This document shows positions 1-11,709 of a stretch of 64,000 bases of DNA, piece by piece. The number at the start of each line of letters is the position of its first letter. The stretch's first letter is position 1. The stretch is from Paraphysoderma sedebokerense (Eukaryota > Blastocladiomycota > Physodermatomycetes > Physodermatales > Physodermataceae). A program made the position numbers and the translations under genes. The stretch lies in the NCBI GenBank assembly GCA_025602915.1, contig JAHLJZ010000074.1, positions 1 to 64,000 on the forward strand. The letters run 5' to 3'. The notes beneath the pieces were generated by a model. The model was not told the DNA's origin. It worked only from the letters and a program-made list of their open reading frames with translations, and searched no databases.

Positions 1-3000
1 GTAGCAAGCATGATTTGGCCTTTCACTTTTAATTTTCCACTCATGAACGCTTTTTGTCCATTCAATTTTCCGGCAGCTAAATCCACAAAGTCGTCGTCAC
101 TGACGGTTATGGCAACATCCGGTTTCTTTGGTGCTGCACCAACACCAGCTGTACCGGAACTCTTGAGATCAATGAAGAAAGACTGTTTCTTGGCACCTCG
201 GGTGATGTCAAATTGGAAGACAGCATTGACCTAACAAGAAGTTGGTGAATGAAATTTTTCGAATGGAATAGAAACAAACAATCGCCCAATGATATATACC
301 TTTTTCATTTGAGCCTGACGTTCCTTCGCGGGCATTGCCTCTAAACCAGCTTTGATTTGACTAAACAAGGCAGCACTCTTGAAGTCACTAGAGCCTCCTT
401 CAGAAGAGGTTTTGGCTGGACCAGCAGATGGAGAGCCGGAAAGATTCGAAAGTTCGACAGCAGCGTTGGAAATGGCAATAACATTGCGCTCAAGAACACG
501 AACTTGGAAAATAATTTGGTTGCCTTCTTTCCACATTTCGGTCTGTAGAGTCTCACCCGGGAATACGTGCTTGGCGAAACGGGCCTATGAGAGCGAAGGC
601 ATTAGTTACAAAGAAGGACATGAATCTGCGGAAGATAACAGATATACCTTGATCGACTTGAATGCCTTTGGATCACTCTTGCCAAAGGTACGCAAAATGT
701 GTTTGCCAGCAATACCATAAGTACATAAACCGTGTAAGATGGGAACATCAAAACCACCCATAGCACTCATTTGAGGATCGATGTGGAGAGGATTTAAATC
801 ACCAGAAAGACGGTACAAAGCTGCCTGGTCTTCATGAGTCTTTTCCTTAACAACAGCATCGGGTGCTCTGTTGGGAACTTCAACCGCAGCACCAGCTTTG
901 GAGCCATCAGTTCGTTCTTTAGGTCCGCCAAAACCGCCGATACCACGAATAAACAAGGAAGCTTCTCCATAGGCGAGTTCGTTGCCGGCAGTATCGGTCG
1001 TGGTGATACCAAGGATCACGACGGCACCTTTACCTTTGTCGAGGATATCAATGATGCGAGGCTTTGCCAAAACTTTTCCGCTTGTGGGAAGAGGGCGTTT
1101 CAGTTCAAGATATTGCTCGCCGTGTAACAACATCATCTACGAATATTGACATGGACGATTAGACAAGGAGTAAGCGCTATGTTACGGCGAGAGAAATAAC
1201 TTACAGGGTTGAATTGAGGCAAGAAATCTCCCAACGGAACCGCATTCATAGCATTGAATGACATGATCACACCATAAGTCGGGAGGGTGAAGAAATTTTC
1301 GTGATTCTCGTAAACGATATCTAAATCTTTCCTAGTAGCACCGACTCCGAGGGCATAAAGGATTACATCACGCTCGGTGTACTCGTGCGTACAAACTTCA
1401 AATGAAGCTTTTCTCGCTTTCTCAATGTCGATTGAAGACGATGATGATTTCTTGACTGGCTTGGATGGCTTTTCTTCTGCCGCAACGTTAGTGACATTTG
1501 CATAGATTTGTTGGAATGAATCTTGAGCCGATGTTGGATGACTGGCTTGCGCGTCAAATCTTGTGATAACGTCCCATTTTGAAGCAATTTGTTCCGGTGT
1601 GAGTGCTTGATTGTGCGGGAACCCGTAACCGGCAGTTCGTTGCCAGCGGACTTTAGAAATCCAACAGGAACCGGTTTCGAAAATACCTCCGGTACTACGG
1701 GTAGACTCGTGACCCAAATAGCCGACAAGAGGCGCAACATATTCGGGCTTGAGAGCTTCTACCATTTCTGGCGGCATTACAGTAGCTGTCATACGGGTGC
1801 CGGCGTTTGGAGCGATGGTATTGACTAGAATGTTATGTTTCTTGCCTTCTAAAGCGAGAGTATTGCTCAAGCCAATGATGCCCGATTTGGCTGGTTGGAA
1901 TGGAATACGCATATCAGTCTAAGTAAAGTGAAACAGAAGGTAAGAAAACTAACCGGCGCTGTAGTTGGCTTGTCCGAAGTTTCCATATAAACCGACAGCC
2001 GAGGAAGTGTTGATAATTCTGCCATACTTTTGTTTCAACATGTACGGCCAAGCGGCTTTGATGATCTTGTAAGATCCCCTCAAGTGTACTCTGTAGACCA
2101 AATCCCAATCTTGGTCGGTCACTCGGGCGAATGATTTGTCTCTCAAGATACCAGCATTATTTACAATAACATCAATGCGACCAAAACTCTTGATGGCAGT
2201 CTCGACCACTTTATCACCATCTTCAACGCTATCGTAATTGGCAACAGCGACTCCTCCCATACGTTTGATTTCTTCAACGACTGTGTCGGCGGCACGGGAA
2301 GACGATCCGGACCCTGAAACAGCACCGCCCAAATCGTTAACAACAACAGAAGCGCCAAGTTTAGCGAATAAATGGGCATAAGCGCGACCGAGACCAGCAC
2401 CGGCACCAGTAACGAGGACCACTTTGCCATCAAAACGTAATGGAGACGGATTAGGATTAGGGGGCAATGACTTGGCACGTTCAAGAAGGCCAAGCCAATC
2501 GGTATCAGTGATAGAGGCGGGATAATCAGGGTTGCCGAAGTCGCAAATTTCGTCCCATTTTGCGGCGACGCTAGCTGGAGAGAATGTGTCGTCGGCCCTG
2601 AATACAGCCCCTTTTGATCGCTCCCATCGTAATTTTGCGACGAATCCGGCACCGACTTCGAAAAGTCCACCGGTTTCAGCAGTAGATTCATGTGTGAGGA
2701 AACCCACCAATGGAGCTACATATTCAGGTTTGAGTGCAGCAAGGACTTCAGCTGGCATGACAGTTTCTGTCATACGTGAAGCAGCGATTGGAGCAATACA
2801 GTTACAGTTTATGTTATATTTGGCGCCTTCCCGGGCAAGAGTGGAGGAAAGTGCACTAAGAGCGATTTTGGCTACATTCGCCAAGAGCGAGAGAGAAAAA
2901 GGTTGAGCAATCACAATTGCATTCATTTTCTAGGACAAAATAGACAAACCTGCACTGTAATTTGCCTGGCCATAATTTCCGTATATGCCAGCAGCTGAGG

Positions 3001-4181
3001 CTGTCATGATAATTCTGGAAGCCAAAATGTATCAGCAGCTAAAAGAGGTCATTAAACGTTTTGATTCTGTCACAAACCTTCCGAATTTTTGCTTTTGCAT
3101 AATAGCCCAAGCAGCCTTTGAGACTTTGTAGCTTCCGCGAACGTGGACAGCATGGATTAAATCCCAATCTGCGTCCGACATACGGGCAAACGATTTGTCA
3201 CGTAATATACTAAATCGAGGGAATCAACCCAAAAGTTAAATTCACATACTTAAAAACTCATAAAAAAAGAATACATCAACGATAATCACGAGAAGGACGG
3301 CTAACTCACCCAGCATTATTAATTACGACATCAACCCGACCAAAGGCCCTCATGGCAGTTTCAACGATCTTATCACCATCTTCGACACTATTATAATTGG
3401 CGACAGCTTTCCCTCCCGCTTTGACGATTTCCTCCACGACAACATCAGCAGCACGAGTGGAGCCTGCACTGTCACCTCCAGTGCGAGATCCACCAAGGTC
3501 GTTCACAACGACAGAAGCACCCCTCGAAGCAAAAAAGTGTGCGTATACCCGACCGATACCTATATCCAGAGGTTAGTCGTACTCGTTATGCTGCGTTGTT
3601 GATGCACAAAGTCTGACGGTGGGCCGCATTTCAAACTTGAAGGCCAGAGGCAACCAGAAAACTTCAAAGGTGTCTACTCTGATGAAGTCCACTACATAAT
3701 CACTATATTCGTTTCTCAATGATCATTCATCGTCGCAGAAGAGTAATGTGAAAAACACCGCAAAATGTCCGGCCTCTAAAGTAGTGTTACAATAAGCCAA
3801 GAGACACTCGGCGTCGGAGATTCTTCACTGTATAGTTTCATAAGAACATTATGACTAATATAGCCATATTAAAGCAAGTTCTACTCATTAAGGAAAAGTT
3901 GGGCCCCATCCTCCAGAAGAAACCGAAACAATCATCAACGCGCACGTCATCAAGGTAGAATAGAACATCTAAAGCGATGGAATCACCGTATTTGAGCTAA
4001 GGAAACGCTTCCAGCACCCTTCAACACACCCAAAGTCTAATTGCGATGGATTGGTGGCCTCTGGCTTTCGACGGCCCACCGTCGTCACCGTGAAGACTGA
4101 AAGATAGAAACGAAGCGCCAACGTACCACCACCGGCGCCGGTCACGATAACTACTCTTCCATCAAAACGGAGAGAAGACAT
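1..4181 (-). CDS. FOX2: Peroxisomal multifunctional beta-oxidation enzyme (two SDR domains, hydratase-2, SCP2), partial
   Basis: This is the multifunctional enzyme type 2 of peroxisomal beta-oxidation: 2-enoyl-CoA hydratase 2 plus (3R)-3-hydroxyacyl-CoA dehydrogenase. The start ATG (4179-4181) opens [19 protein letters not shown], the Rossmann glycine motif of the first SDR domain. Its NNAG motif lies near 3310. A second full SDR domain follows ([19 protein letters not shown] near 2400, VNNAG near 2150). A MaoC-like hot-dog hydratase lies at about 1200-550, with the hydratase-2 signature [10 protein letters not shown] near 790. The segment at 1-230 reads as an SCP2-like lipid-binding domain. 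Intron 1 (about 3560-4125) is unusually long and holds an inverted repeat. The C-terminus, where a peroxisomal targeting signal would lie, is beyond the left edge. Two SDR domains are the fungal arrangement, while an SCP2 tail is best known from animal HSD17B4. Identity is secure. Confidence 0.95.
3611..4083. repeat. Imperfect inverted repeat in FOX2 intron 1
   Basis: The arm at about 3611-3653 (containing GACGGTGGGCC and GGCCAGAGGCAACC) is the reverse complement, with a few mismatches and a gap of about 9 nt, of the arm at about 4050-4083 (GGTGGCCTCTGGCTTTC then GGCCCACCGTC). The arms enclose about 400 bp inside the one long intron of this gene. It could be a MITE-like insertion or an RNA hairpin. 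I saw no clear target-site duplication and no coding sequence between the arms. Confidence 0.6.
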
Positions 4182-4798
4182 TTGTGAGGATATGAAGATG
4201 CGGAGTTGGAGTGTAGTTTGTTTGCGAGAGATGTCCACAGGAGGGGATGAGGTGAGGAATGGATGTGCGAAAGTTGTGGAACAGAACGGGTGATGAAGCC
4301 CGGCATGAAAATCAAATCTGAAATTCAGCCACTGCTCCCTTCAGCCCTCATGACCCCGCGATATTATCCATTATTCCACTCCACATTTGTGGCCTGAAAT
4401 TACTACAATCCATTCGGCGGTGATATTAGAGTTATTGCCATCTAAACCTTATGGTGCAAGAGTTATGTGCCGCCCCTTTGTCCGTGGATGAAAAAGAAAA
4501 GTCAAAGGTCCGCGGCGGCCTGCAGCTACTTGCCCCAACAACGGTTCTAAATTGCCATTATCCAATGTCCGCGGTCTCGACGCAAGTTGAAGACGCTACC
4601 ACATTTTCTTAATTGCCACACAATTCCTGCACAACCGGATGCGCAGGGCTTTATTGCTCGTAAATACAATATGTTGCTTAAATTTTTTCGAACCCTTTTT
4701 CCCACCGACCCATTGGGTATCTCTATCTACATTACAACAAAATTACAAAACTAAAAAATATGAGGCTTCCTCAGTTCCACTAGTTAAACCTCCTCTAT
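4182..4798. other. Intergenic: FOX2 promoter and HMGR 3' flank
   Basis: No gene is visible. The FOX2-proximal part is mixed-composition promoter DNA with two copies of GTCCGCGG (near 4507 and 4566). The part next to the HMGR stop is AT-rich, as expected for a 3' UTR. Confidence 0.5.
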
Positions 4799-7700
4799 TT
4801 AACTCTTGATGCAACTTCCCAAAATCGGTTTCTCGTTTTGAACATCGTCCCCAGAAGAATTAGGAGCTGGCGACCCCGAGGAAGCGGGAAGCTCTAATGA
4901 CTTTACGATCTGTTCAGGCTGAGAAGACCCAGACTCTGCCGATTTGCCGCTAGACGAGCTAGTATTGTTAGCTGCACGATTGTGTTGCATGTGTGACTTG
5001 ACAAGATGTCCAGCTATATTATTATTAGAATGTCCAAGTTAGACAAAACCTATGATACCAAGAAATGAGGAAGAATAGGTAAAACGTACCGGCAAGAGCA
5101 CTGCACAAACTCAATTCCCCAGCCATCACTGCGGCAGCAATAATTCTTGCTAACCGTTGGGCGTTCTGACCTGGATTTTCTCTATTCGGTCCCTTCACCC
5201 CCAACAATTCCAACATTTTGCTTTGAGCTGGTAAACCAGTTCCGCCACCAACCGTTCCAACTTCAATTGACGGCATTGTAACACTGAGATGCAAATCTTG
5301 GCCATCGTTGATACTATCACGCAACGTTAGACCAGATCAAAAAAAACAACGACAGTTTAGGAGGGACACTTACGGTTCCATCAATGTTATACAATTGCTG
5401 CTTTCGACATTTTGGGCCGGATCTTGACCAGTTGCTAAATATACTGCAGTCACGATATTACTGGCATGAGCGTTAAATCCACCGATACTGCCAGCAACGG
5501 CGGATCCGATTAAATTCTTTTTAATATTCAATTCGACCAAGGCTTCAACGGTAGTTTTAAGAACAGATCGGATAACGTCGCCCCGGACAACACAAGATGC
5601 GACGACGGACTTGCCGCGACCTTCAATCCAATTGATGGCGGCAGGCTTCTTATCGGTACAATAGTTACCACTCAGAGCAATGACCTTGAGAGTGGGGAAA
5701 TTTTCTCGGAGTTCTGTTAAATAATGATGCGGAGGTGTCAGCTAATAGTCATTTAATAGATACTTGTAGTAAGACGAATATTACCAGCCAACGCAGCTTC
5801 ACAGCCCTTTGATATCATATTCATTCCCATTGCATCACCAGTTACCGTGGAAAATCTCAAAAACAGTAATTTGCCAACCAAGGCCGTCTTGATCTAATAA
5901 ACAGTTAACACATGCTTGACATTACGATGCGTTGTGATTGAAAGAGTGTACCTTTTGCAGTCTGGCAAAGCGGCTGGTAGAATCAAACTTTGATTTCAAG
6001 GAAGTAAATCCATCATCGCTTTCCACCCAAGCTCGGCAGCTCTCAGCTTCGATCAAATCATTGAATTCTATCACTGGCCCTCTTGTCATTCCGTCTCGGG
6101 TCAACACAGTAGTAACGCCACCTGACATGGAAAGTGCCTTACATCCTCGACTGGTTGACGCAACTAAGCATCCCTCAGTTGTGGCCATAGGAACAAAATA
6201 TTGCTGTTGATCAATAGTGAGGGGACCAGCGAGACCAAGAGGTAACGGGAGATACCCGATCACATTTTCGCAGCAAGCTCCGTGAACGAATTGATAAGGA
6301 TAACTTTTGTATGGGAGGGAAGAGGAAAGAAGTGGCGACGTAGAGGATTCGTGTGAAAGCAATTTCGCTACAAAAAATGAATTAGTAATGCGATGAAGTA
6401 TTCTAAAACCAGTATATGATGATACCTATTGCTAGTCTTCTCACAGCGATGGAACGTTCATAATCTTTTTCCAAAGTCTTTTCCAGAGCATAACCAGGCA
6501 ACTTATTCGATACCACCAATTCAGCCAGCTCCGCGTCCGTACATTCTAGATAATTTATCATCTCGGCCGTAGTTAGCTTATCTTGAGCCGTACCTACCAC
6601 TAGGGGTTTCAGAGTCGCTGTAGCAGGTCCTTTTGCAGCACTGGATGTCGCCACTTTAGGAGCATTACTCGGTGCACTCGTTGAACGTTGCTCGCGTTTT
6701 GAAATAATATTACTCAAACTAATGGAAGACTGATTCCTGACCAAAACGAAGAAGTTCCCGCACAAACTGGCCAACAACAAGGCCCAAACTACACTGCCTT
6801 CATTTGAAGGATGGTCCAAATCAATTTTTCCGTTCGGACCATCGGGTTCAGCTGTTATGAACATGACACTTGGAACTTCGACTTCAACCCGCATTTTTTG
6901 ACGTAATCCGGAGCTGGAGACCTCCAACAAGACCCAATCAAGGATACTCGAAATAGTGTGATCGCTTACATCCACATGCTGAATGCGGGACGGCATCGGG
7001 TAAGACGGGGGCACAGTGGAGGAAGATATGAAACTGAGAACTTGAACGCCGACAAAACTGATGAACATGAACCATTTAAGGCGGGTGATAATAGTGCGAT
7101 GGATTTGCTTATCTGCTGATACGACGGGGGACGACGCTCGAGAAGGAATAAGAAAAGAAGAGATTGCCCTAAGCGGTCGGAAACCTTTCTTCTGCGTTAC
7201 CGATGGAGATGTCACAGAAACGGCACCAGAAGGAGGATTAGAAATGTTTCTTAGACGAAGAATCTCTAATTTCAGAGCCAACACAGCGATGTATAAAGAA
7301 AACAGAAATATCATGTCGAACATCAAGATAAGAGTGGCGAGAGTGCAGAAATCGGAGAGACCATTGACACCTGGGGGTGTTTCCGTTAGCAACAGAAGGA
7401 CTTCTAGAAACAACAAGCATCTTACCAGACATGGACCCAATAGCTAATACACCTATTTCCATCAAATAATCTCTGACAATAACAGGGCCTACGCCATTCA
7501 CTCCTTTCAGAATTTTAGCTTTTGCTACGTCCGACACGTAACCATTTGAGGAATTAGACGAGTTCGTGGGTTCAACTTCGGCATCGACAATTGATTTTGT
7601 GAGAATGAAGGGTCGCTCAAACCCAATAGTAATAACCAAGAATGGCAGAGATTCACTGCATGGCATTAGCATTGAGGTTTAACGCTAGAGATTTCGATGA

Positions 7701-9022
7701 ATAACACACCTCAGCATTTTTAAAGTAAAATGAATCTCCAAAAAGCGTGTGATGACCAAAGCAACCAGTAGAGCAAAAAAGCCATAGAGCAAGACGGTGA
7801 AAGCTGTATGTTTAAAAACGTTAATCCTTAATCTCTGAATTTTGTGGACAATTAAAAAGAACAAGAAACGCACCAAGAGTAAACTTAGACCCAATTTTAC
7901 GCATGTTAACAAATACTGTACCCAAAGTAACGTGCATGAGGATGTAAGAGGTAAGCACGATGAAGACGTCCATAGGATCCGCTTTCTGTTAATAGAAATC
8001 AAGTCAGCATAGTCATCTGAGACGGATGATACAGTGGATCTCACCTCGATGAGTTCAAGCACTCTATGAACACCGTCAACGGCGGCAAAAATCAACCATC
8101 CAATGAAAAATTGGTTCTTCTTGACTGCTTTGCCGTTAACAATTGTGTAGCCCTTTCCTCTTAACCCATCAACAACTTTCGAATTAACAAATCGCTTATA
8201 TTCAATCGAATTCAACTTTTCAAACCACAATTTTGCCAATAATTCCTTATCTTTTGTTGATGTATCTAAGGCATAACTGATAACCAATGAGGAAGCTCCT
8301 TTAAATTCACCAGAGCTAGTCGTCAATAAGTCTTTCATCATACTCTGTGGTGCGACTGGAATATCGGGAGTAGGATGGAAATAGTACATTGTGTGAAGCG
8401 GATTAGGATCATTCGTTAAATTAGCAGCAGAGTTCCCCCAATATAGTGTCGGCGAAGAAGTGAAACATGAAGTCTTATCATTGTCAATAGATTCCGACAT
8501 TGAAAATTCGGCTACCTTAGCTGGAACACGATAACATAAATCCCTGTAATAGAATCTAGTCATTCCGTCTGTCACGAACAATTCATTTTCAATATACTCT
8601 TGCAAATCCAACAAAGACAATAGATGCGGCGAAGTAATAATATTGAAAGGTTCTCTGAAATCGGCGGTTGTAATCATGACTTGTTTAATTGACATTCCAT
8701 CCGGGATTTTGTGAAAAGCATCGAGATTATGGCCACCAAAAACTGAAAATGAAACCCTCTCGTTCGCAGTAAGATCACGTTTAGCAGATTTATGATGGAC
8801 ATGTACAGAAGTAGACGGATCTTGAGCATGATATTCCGCTACCAAACGGGTTGATTCCAATTTGACATCAGTTTCGACGAAGGAAAGCGGAGAGTGGCGA
8901 TACGAGTGGATAAGGAAGAGGTAGCTCGTCAAAGCGATGAAAAAACAAGACAGAACCATCTCAACCGGATTTCTAGCGGCTTTTTCGGCGACATATTTCA
9001 ATATGGGTCGAATGAATTTCAT
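4799..9022 (-). CDS. HMG1: 3-hydroxy-3-methylglutaryl-CoA reductase
   Basis: HMG-CoA reductase makes mevalonate from HMG-CoA using NADPH, the committed step of sterol and isoprenoid synthesis in the ER membrane. The ATG at 9022 opens [20 protein letters not shown] and is followed by a hydrophobic segment. Further membrane segments lie at about 8000-6950, a region corresponding to the sterol-sensing multi-span anchor. A polar linker (about 6850-6600) leads to the catalytic domain. It shows [17 protein letters not shown] (near 6260), the substrate-binding stretch ending in [10 protein letters not shown] (near 6190), the GDAMGMNM region (near 5835) and [20 protein letters not shown] (near 5240). 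Several short introns interrupt it. The C-terminus ends in a Ser/Asn-rich tail, stop at 4799-4801. Protein length is roughly 1,000 residues, normal for a fungal membrane-type enzyme. Identity is secure; the exact exon joins in the membrane region were not all verified. Confidence 0.96.
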
Positions 9023-10065
9023 TCTGCGTAAAATATGAAATATGGAAAACTGCGGAATGATATTTCGTATTTGTGCTTTTCCGCGGTTGACGCAACAGAA
9101 CGGATTTGTTTGTTTTTGCGACCGGGTATTGGCCTACAAAGCGGATAACGAAATGGATAGCAACCAGAAAGAGGTAGTTATCACTTCAGGAAAAATCGGT
9201 TCTTCTGTCCACAAACAGTTATCGATATGTTATCGGACGAAATCTAACGAGATCAAAGACAGTGAGAACAACAAGAAAGGGAGACGATCTGCTGTACAAT
9301 GACCCCTTTTCCAACTTACCTTTGTTGACAACTGCCCGCAAAAACGCACAACTATATGCACTCTGGATAAGTATGTGATGGAGCTTACTATAGCACAAAA
9401 ATAAAAAGGAGACTTTATGTAGCGCAGACCAGAAAAGAGGGAACGGAGCGGGAGAGCTGTGGCGGGTCGTTGTGGCAGAATTTACGCTTAATGCGAGAAC
9501 AATCAAATTATCGGAAATCCGCTCCGGGCACAGAAACAAGTCGTCATCACAAAATGAAATCTGCGATTATCAATTGTTGGCCTCAGACTTTGTGAGGTTG
9601 CCTATTTGTGCTACTTCATACATTTGTGTCCAGTAAGTGGTAATCTAGCTCGCATACCAGTACACATATATTACCGTCAGCGCGGGTATTCGGTATGCTT
9701 AGTGCTTACCAAATGATGACTACGTTTTGACCAGCTTTGACCATCACCTGTCAATGTGCCAACCTCAAGTTTTGAAGTTACACTTAGACCCATTCGATGT
9801 ATCATAATATCATTCCTATCAGTGTAAATTTCCACTGTTCGATAATCGACTAGTTAGCCAAGTGGTGAACCGTTTCTGTTATTTCCTCATCTGCAATATA
9901 GTTAATAGTGTTACTGAGGGTTGGGCCTATGTCTGGCTGTCGCCCAAACATAAATTTTGGGGACGATGTGATGAATGACTGTAGCAAACTATAATGTCAT
10001 TTTGGTATTCCCAATCGTACAGTACATCGCCGGGGGTTCATAACATGACAATAATCTGACCTATT
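9023..10065. other. Intergenic: HMGR promoter and U2A' 3' flank
   Basis: About 1 kb without a supportable gene. ORFs here are short and show no family resemblance. It should contain the HMGR promoter and the U2A' terminator region. I could not point to a convincing sterol-regulatory element. Confidence 0.5.
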
Positions 10066-11290
10066 CTACAAATCAACCGGCAGCTTTCCTTTTTGAAGCA
10101 TCTCTTCCAAGCGCTGTATTTCAGCGAGTGAAGTCGCATTTCGAATGGCTTCCTGCAGATCGAAGTTCTTGCACATCAGAATCAAATCATTCAAGAAAAA
10201 GGAAGACCAAACAGACCTTAATTTTCTTCACTTCTTCGCCAGATAGCCCGGCAACAGCAGTACTCTTCGCAACTTTCTCCAGTCCTTCACCAGGTTCAAA
10301 CGTTTTCCCTTTGGTTGCGCTGATGGATTTGGCAAGTTCTGTTGCTTTCCCTGACTTTGTCTCGAACAATTTTCGGGCAGCTTTTCGTTCCTACAGAAAC
10401 CGCAAACCAAAATAATTTTTAATTGTGTACCGCGTGCCATGTTTCAATACAATGACTACGAATAACATACCTTATCTTTCACTCTTTCAAAGTCCAACAC
10501 TCGAAGACTGGGCACCCTCCAAATCACATACTCCCTGTAATGTTTCTTCTTTGTCACAGGGTTTCCTGCTAAACTCAACAGCCACATATCCCGAAATCCG
10601 CTTAGTGCATCGATTTCACCTAACTCGCCGATTTGATTATTCGTCAGAACCAAAGTTTCCAGCTTTGGTATGCTCTTCGAAACCAACGGATCAAGTTTCG
10701 AAATACGATTGTTAGATAGCAATAGGTTACGTAGTCGGGTCAAGAGAGGGAAATTTGTGAAATCTCGGATATCGTTATCTGTCAGGTCAAGTGTGTCGTT
10801 TTGATCCTATACAAGAGGAACCGCCATGTCAAGACAAATAAAACATGAACTGTTTCCAAACCAAAGTTACCTTTGTAGCACCCAGATTTTCAATTGCGGG
10901 TATTCTGTGACCTGATCAAGTTAGAAATTGAAGGGAGTAGAAGTCAGGGAATAATTATGTCTGCCCGTTCAGCAAAGGCCTTTGCTCACTCAACCCCTTT
11001 ACCACCGCTGAAGATAAACAAAATTCAGATCCACATAAACAAGTTTAAAGAGCGAGTTCATTCGACTTCCTTTTTCCTTCTTATCTTACACCTAAAAATA
11101 GATCCTAAATAATTTTCAAACGGCCAAAAACAGCGATTGACCGCAAGCAAATGTTGTTCGACATTCTACCGTGACTTTCCTGTCGAACTTGCGTTTCAAA
11201 AAGGATACCTCTCAAATCTAATTCTCTGTCTTTGACAGCGTTTATATATGACGGGGCGTATGATATGAGTTCCGCTGTTAGCTTAACCAT
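10066..11290 (-). CDS. LEA1: U2 snRNP protein A' (leucine-rich repeat)
   Basis: U2A' is the leucine-rich-repeat partner of U2B'' in the U2 snRNP, which recognises the intron branch point. The ATG at 11288-11290 opens MVKLTAELISYAPSYINAVK, closely matching the family N-terminus. LRR repeats follow (LRNLLLSNNRISKLDP and LETLVLTNNQIGELGE, near 10730-10640). The characteristic LRR cap, with SLAGNPVTKKKHYREYVIWR and then VPSLRVLDFERVKDK, is at about 10590-10480. The C-terminal helical tail ends KGKLPVDL, with the TAG at 10066-10068. It is divergent from the rhodanese-like gene, with 419 bp between the starts that contain a CACGTG box and a CRE-like site. Four or five short exons. Identity is secure. 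Confidence 0.95.
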
Positions 11291-11387
11291 AATTCAAACG
11301 GCGATCGAGCTGACGATAAAAATCTGATTGTTATGTTGTTGTGGTGGACCTGCGATGTTAGTAGAGGAAAAGTTTAAAACGGAAGAA

Positions 11388-11395
11388 CACGTGAC
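11388..11395. promoter_or_regulatory. CACGTG E-box upstream of U2A'
   Basis: CACGTGAC lies about 100 bp upstream of the U2A' start codon and 320 bp upstream of the divergent rhodanese-like gene. It is one of five CACGTG hexamers in the window, all in promoters. The family of binders (USF/Cbf1/Pho4-type bHLH) is general knowledge; binding here is inferred. Confidence 0.55.
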
Positions 11396-11596
11396 CGAGT
11401 CTTTAGCAGTTGAACAAATCTGAGAATACCAAAGTCGAAATGATGGGTTTATATTATCTAATGAGCAGACCCCACTTTCTTTACATTTTTAAATAATATG
11501 TTTATATTCTGCGTATTACTTTTGTTACACAATTCTGCATGCTCCATGTTACCTACTTTCAGCCAGCTTGCAAATCCGAAAGGTGATTCTGGTTTA

Positions 11597-11604
11597 TGAC
11601 GTCA
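11597..11604. promoter_or_regulatory. CRE-type palindrome TGACGTCA
   Basis: An exact TGACGTCA, the consensus for ATF/CREB-type bZIP factors, lies 106 bp upstream of the ATG at 11710. It is the only perfect copy I noticed in the window outside coding sequence. Confidence 0.5.
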
Positions 11605-11643
11605 CGGAGGATTCAATTACTACGAAATCGAGAGTGTAAAAGA

Positions 11644-11652
11644 CTATATAAT
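11644..11652 (+). promoter_or_regulatory. TATA-like element
   Basis: The stretch CTATATAATTT is about 60 bp before the ATG of the rhodanese-like gene and downstream of the CRE-like site. The spacing fits a core promoter. Confidence 0.45.
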
Positions 11653-11709
11653 TTCAAGCTTCCTGGCTCTTTTAAATTCCAAGACATCCGCAACACAATT
11701 AATTAAAAC

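Larger units (their letters stand above)
11291..11709. other. Divergent promoter region, U2A' and rhodanese-like gene
   Basis: Non-coding. It contains the CACGTG box (11388), a full CRE-type palindrome (11597) and a TATA-like stretch (about 11644) in the order expected for a promoter firing to the right. Confidence 0.6.
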
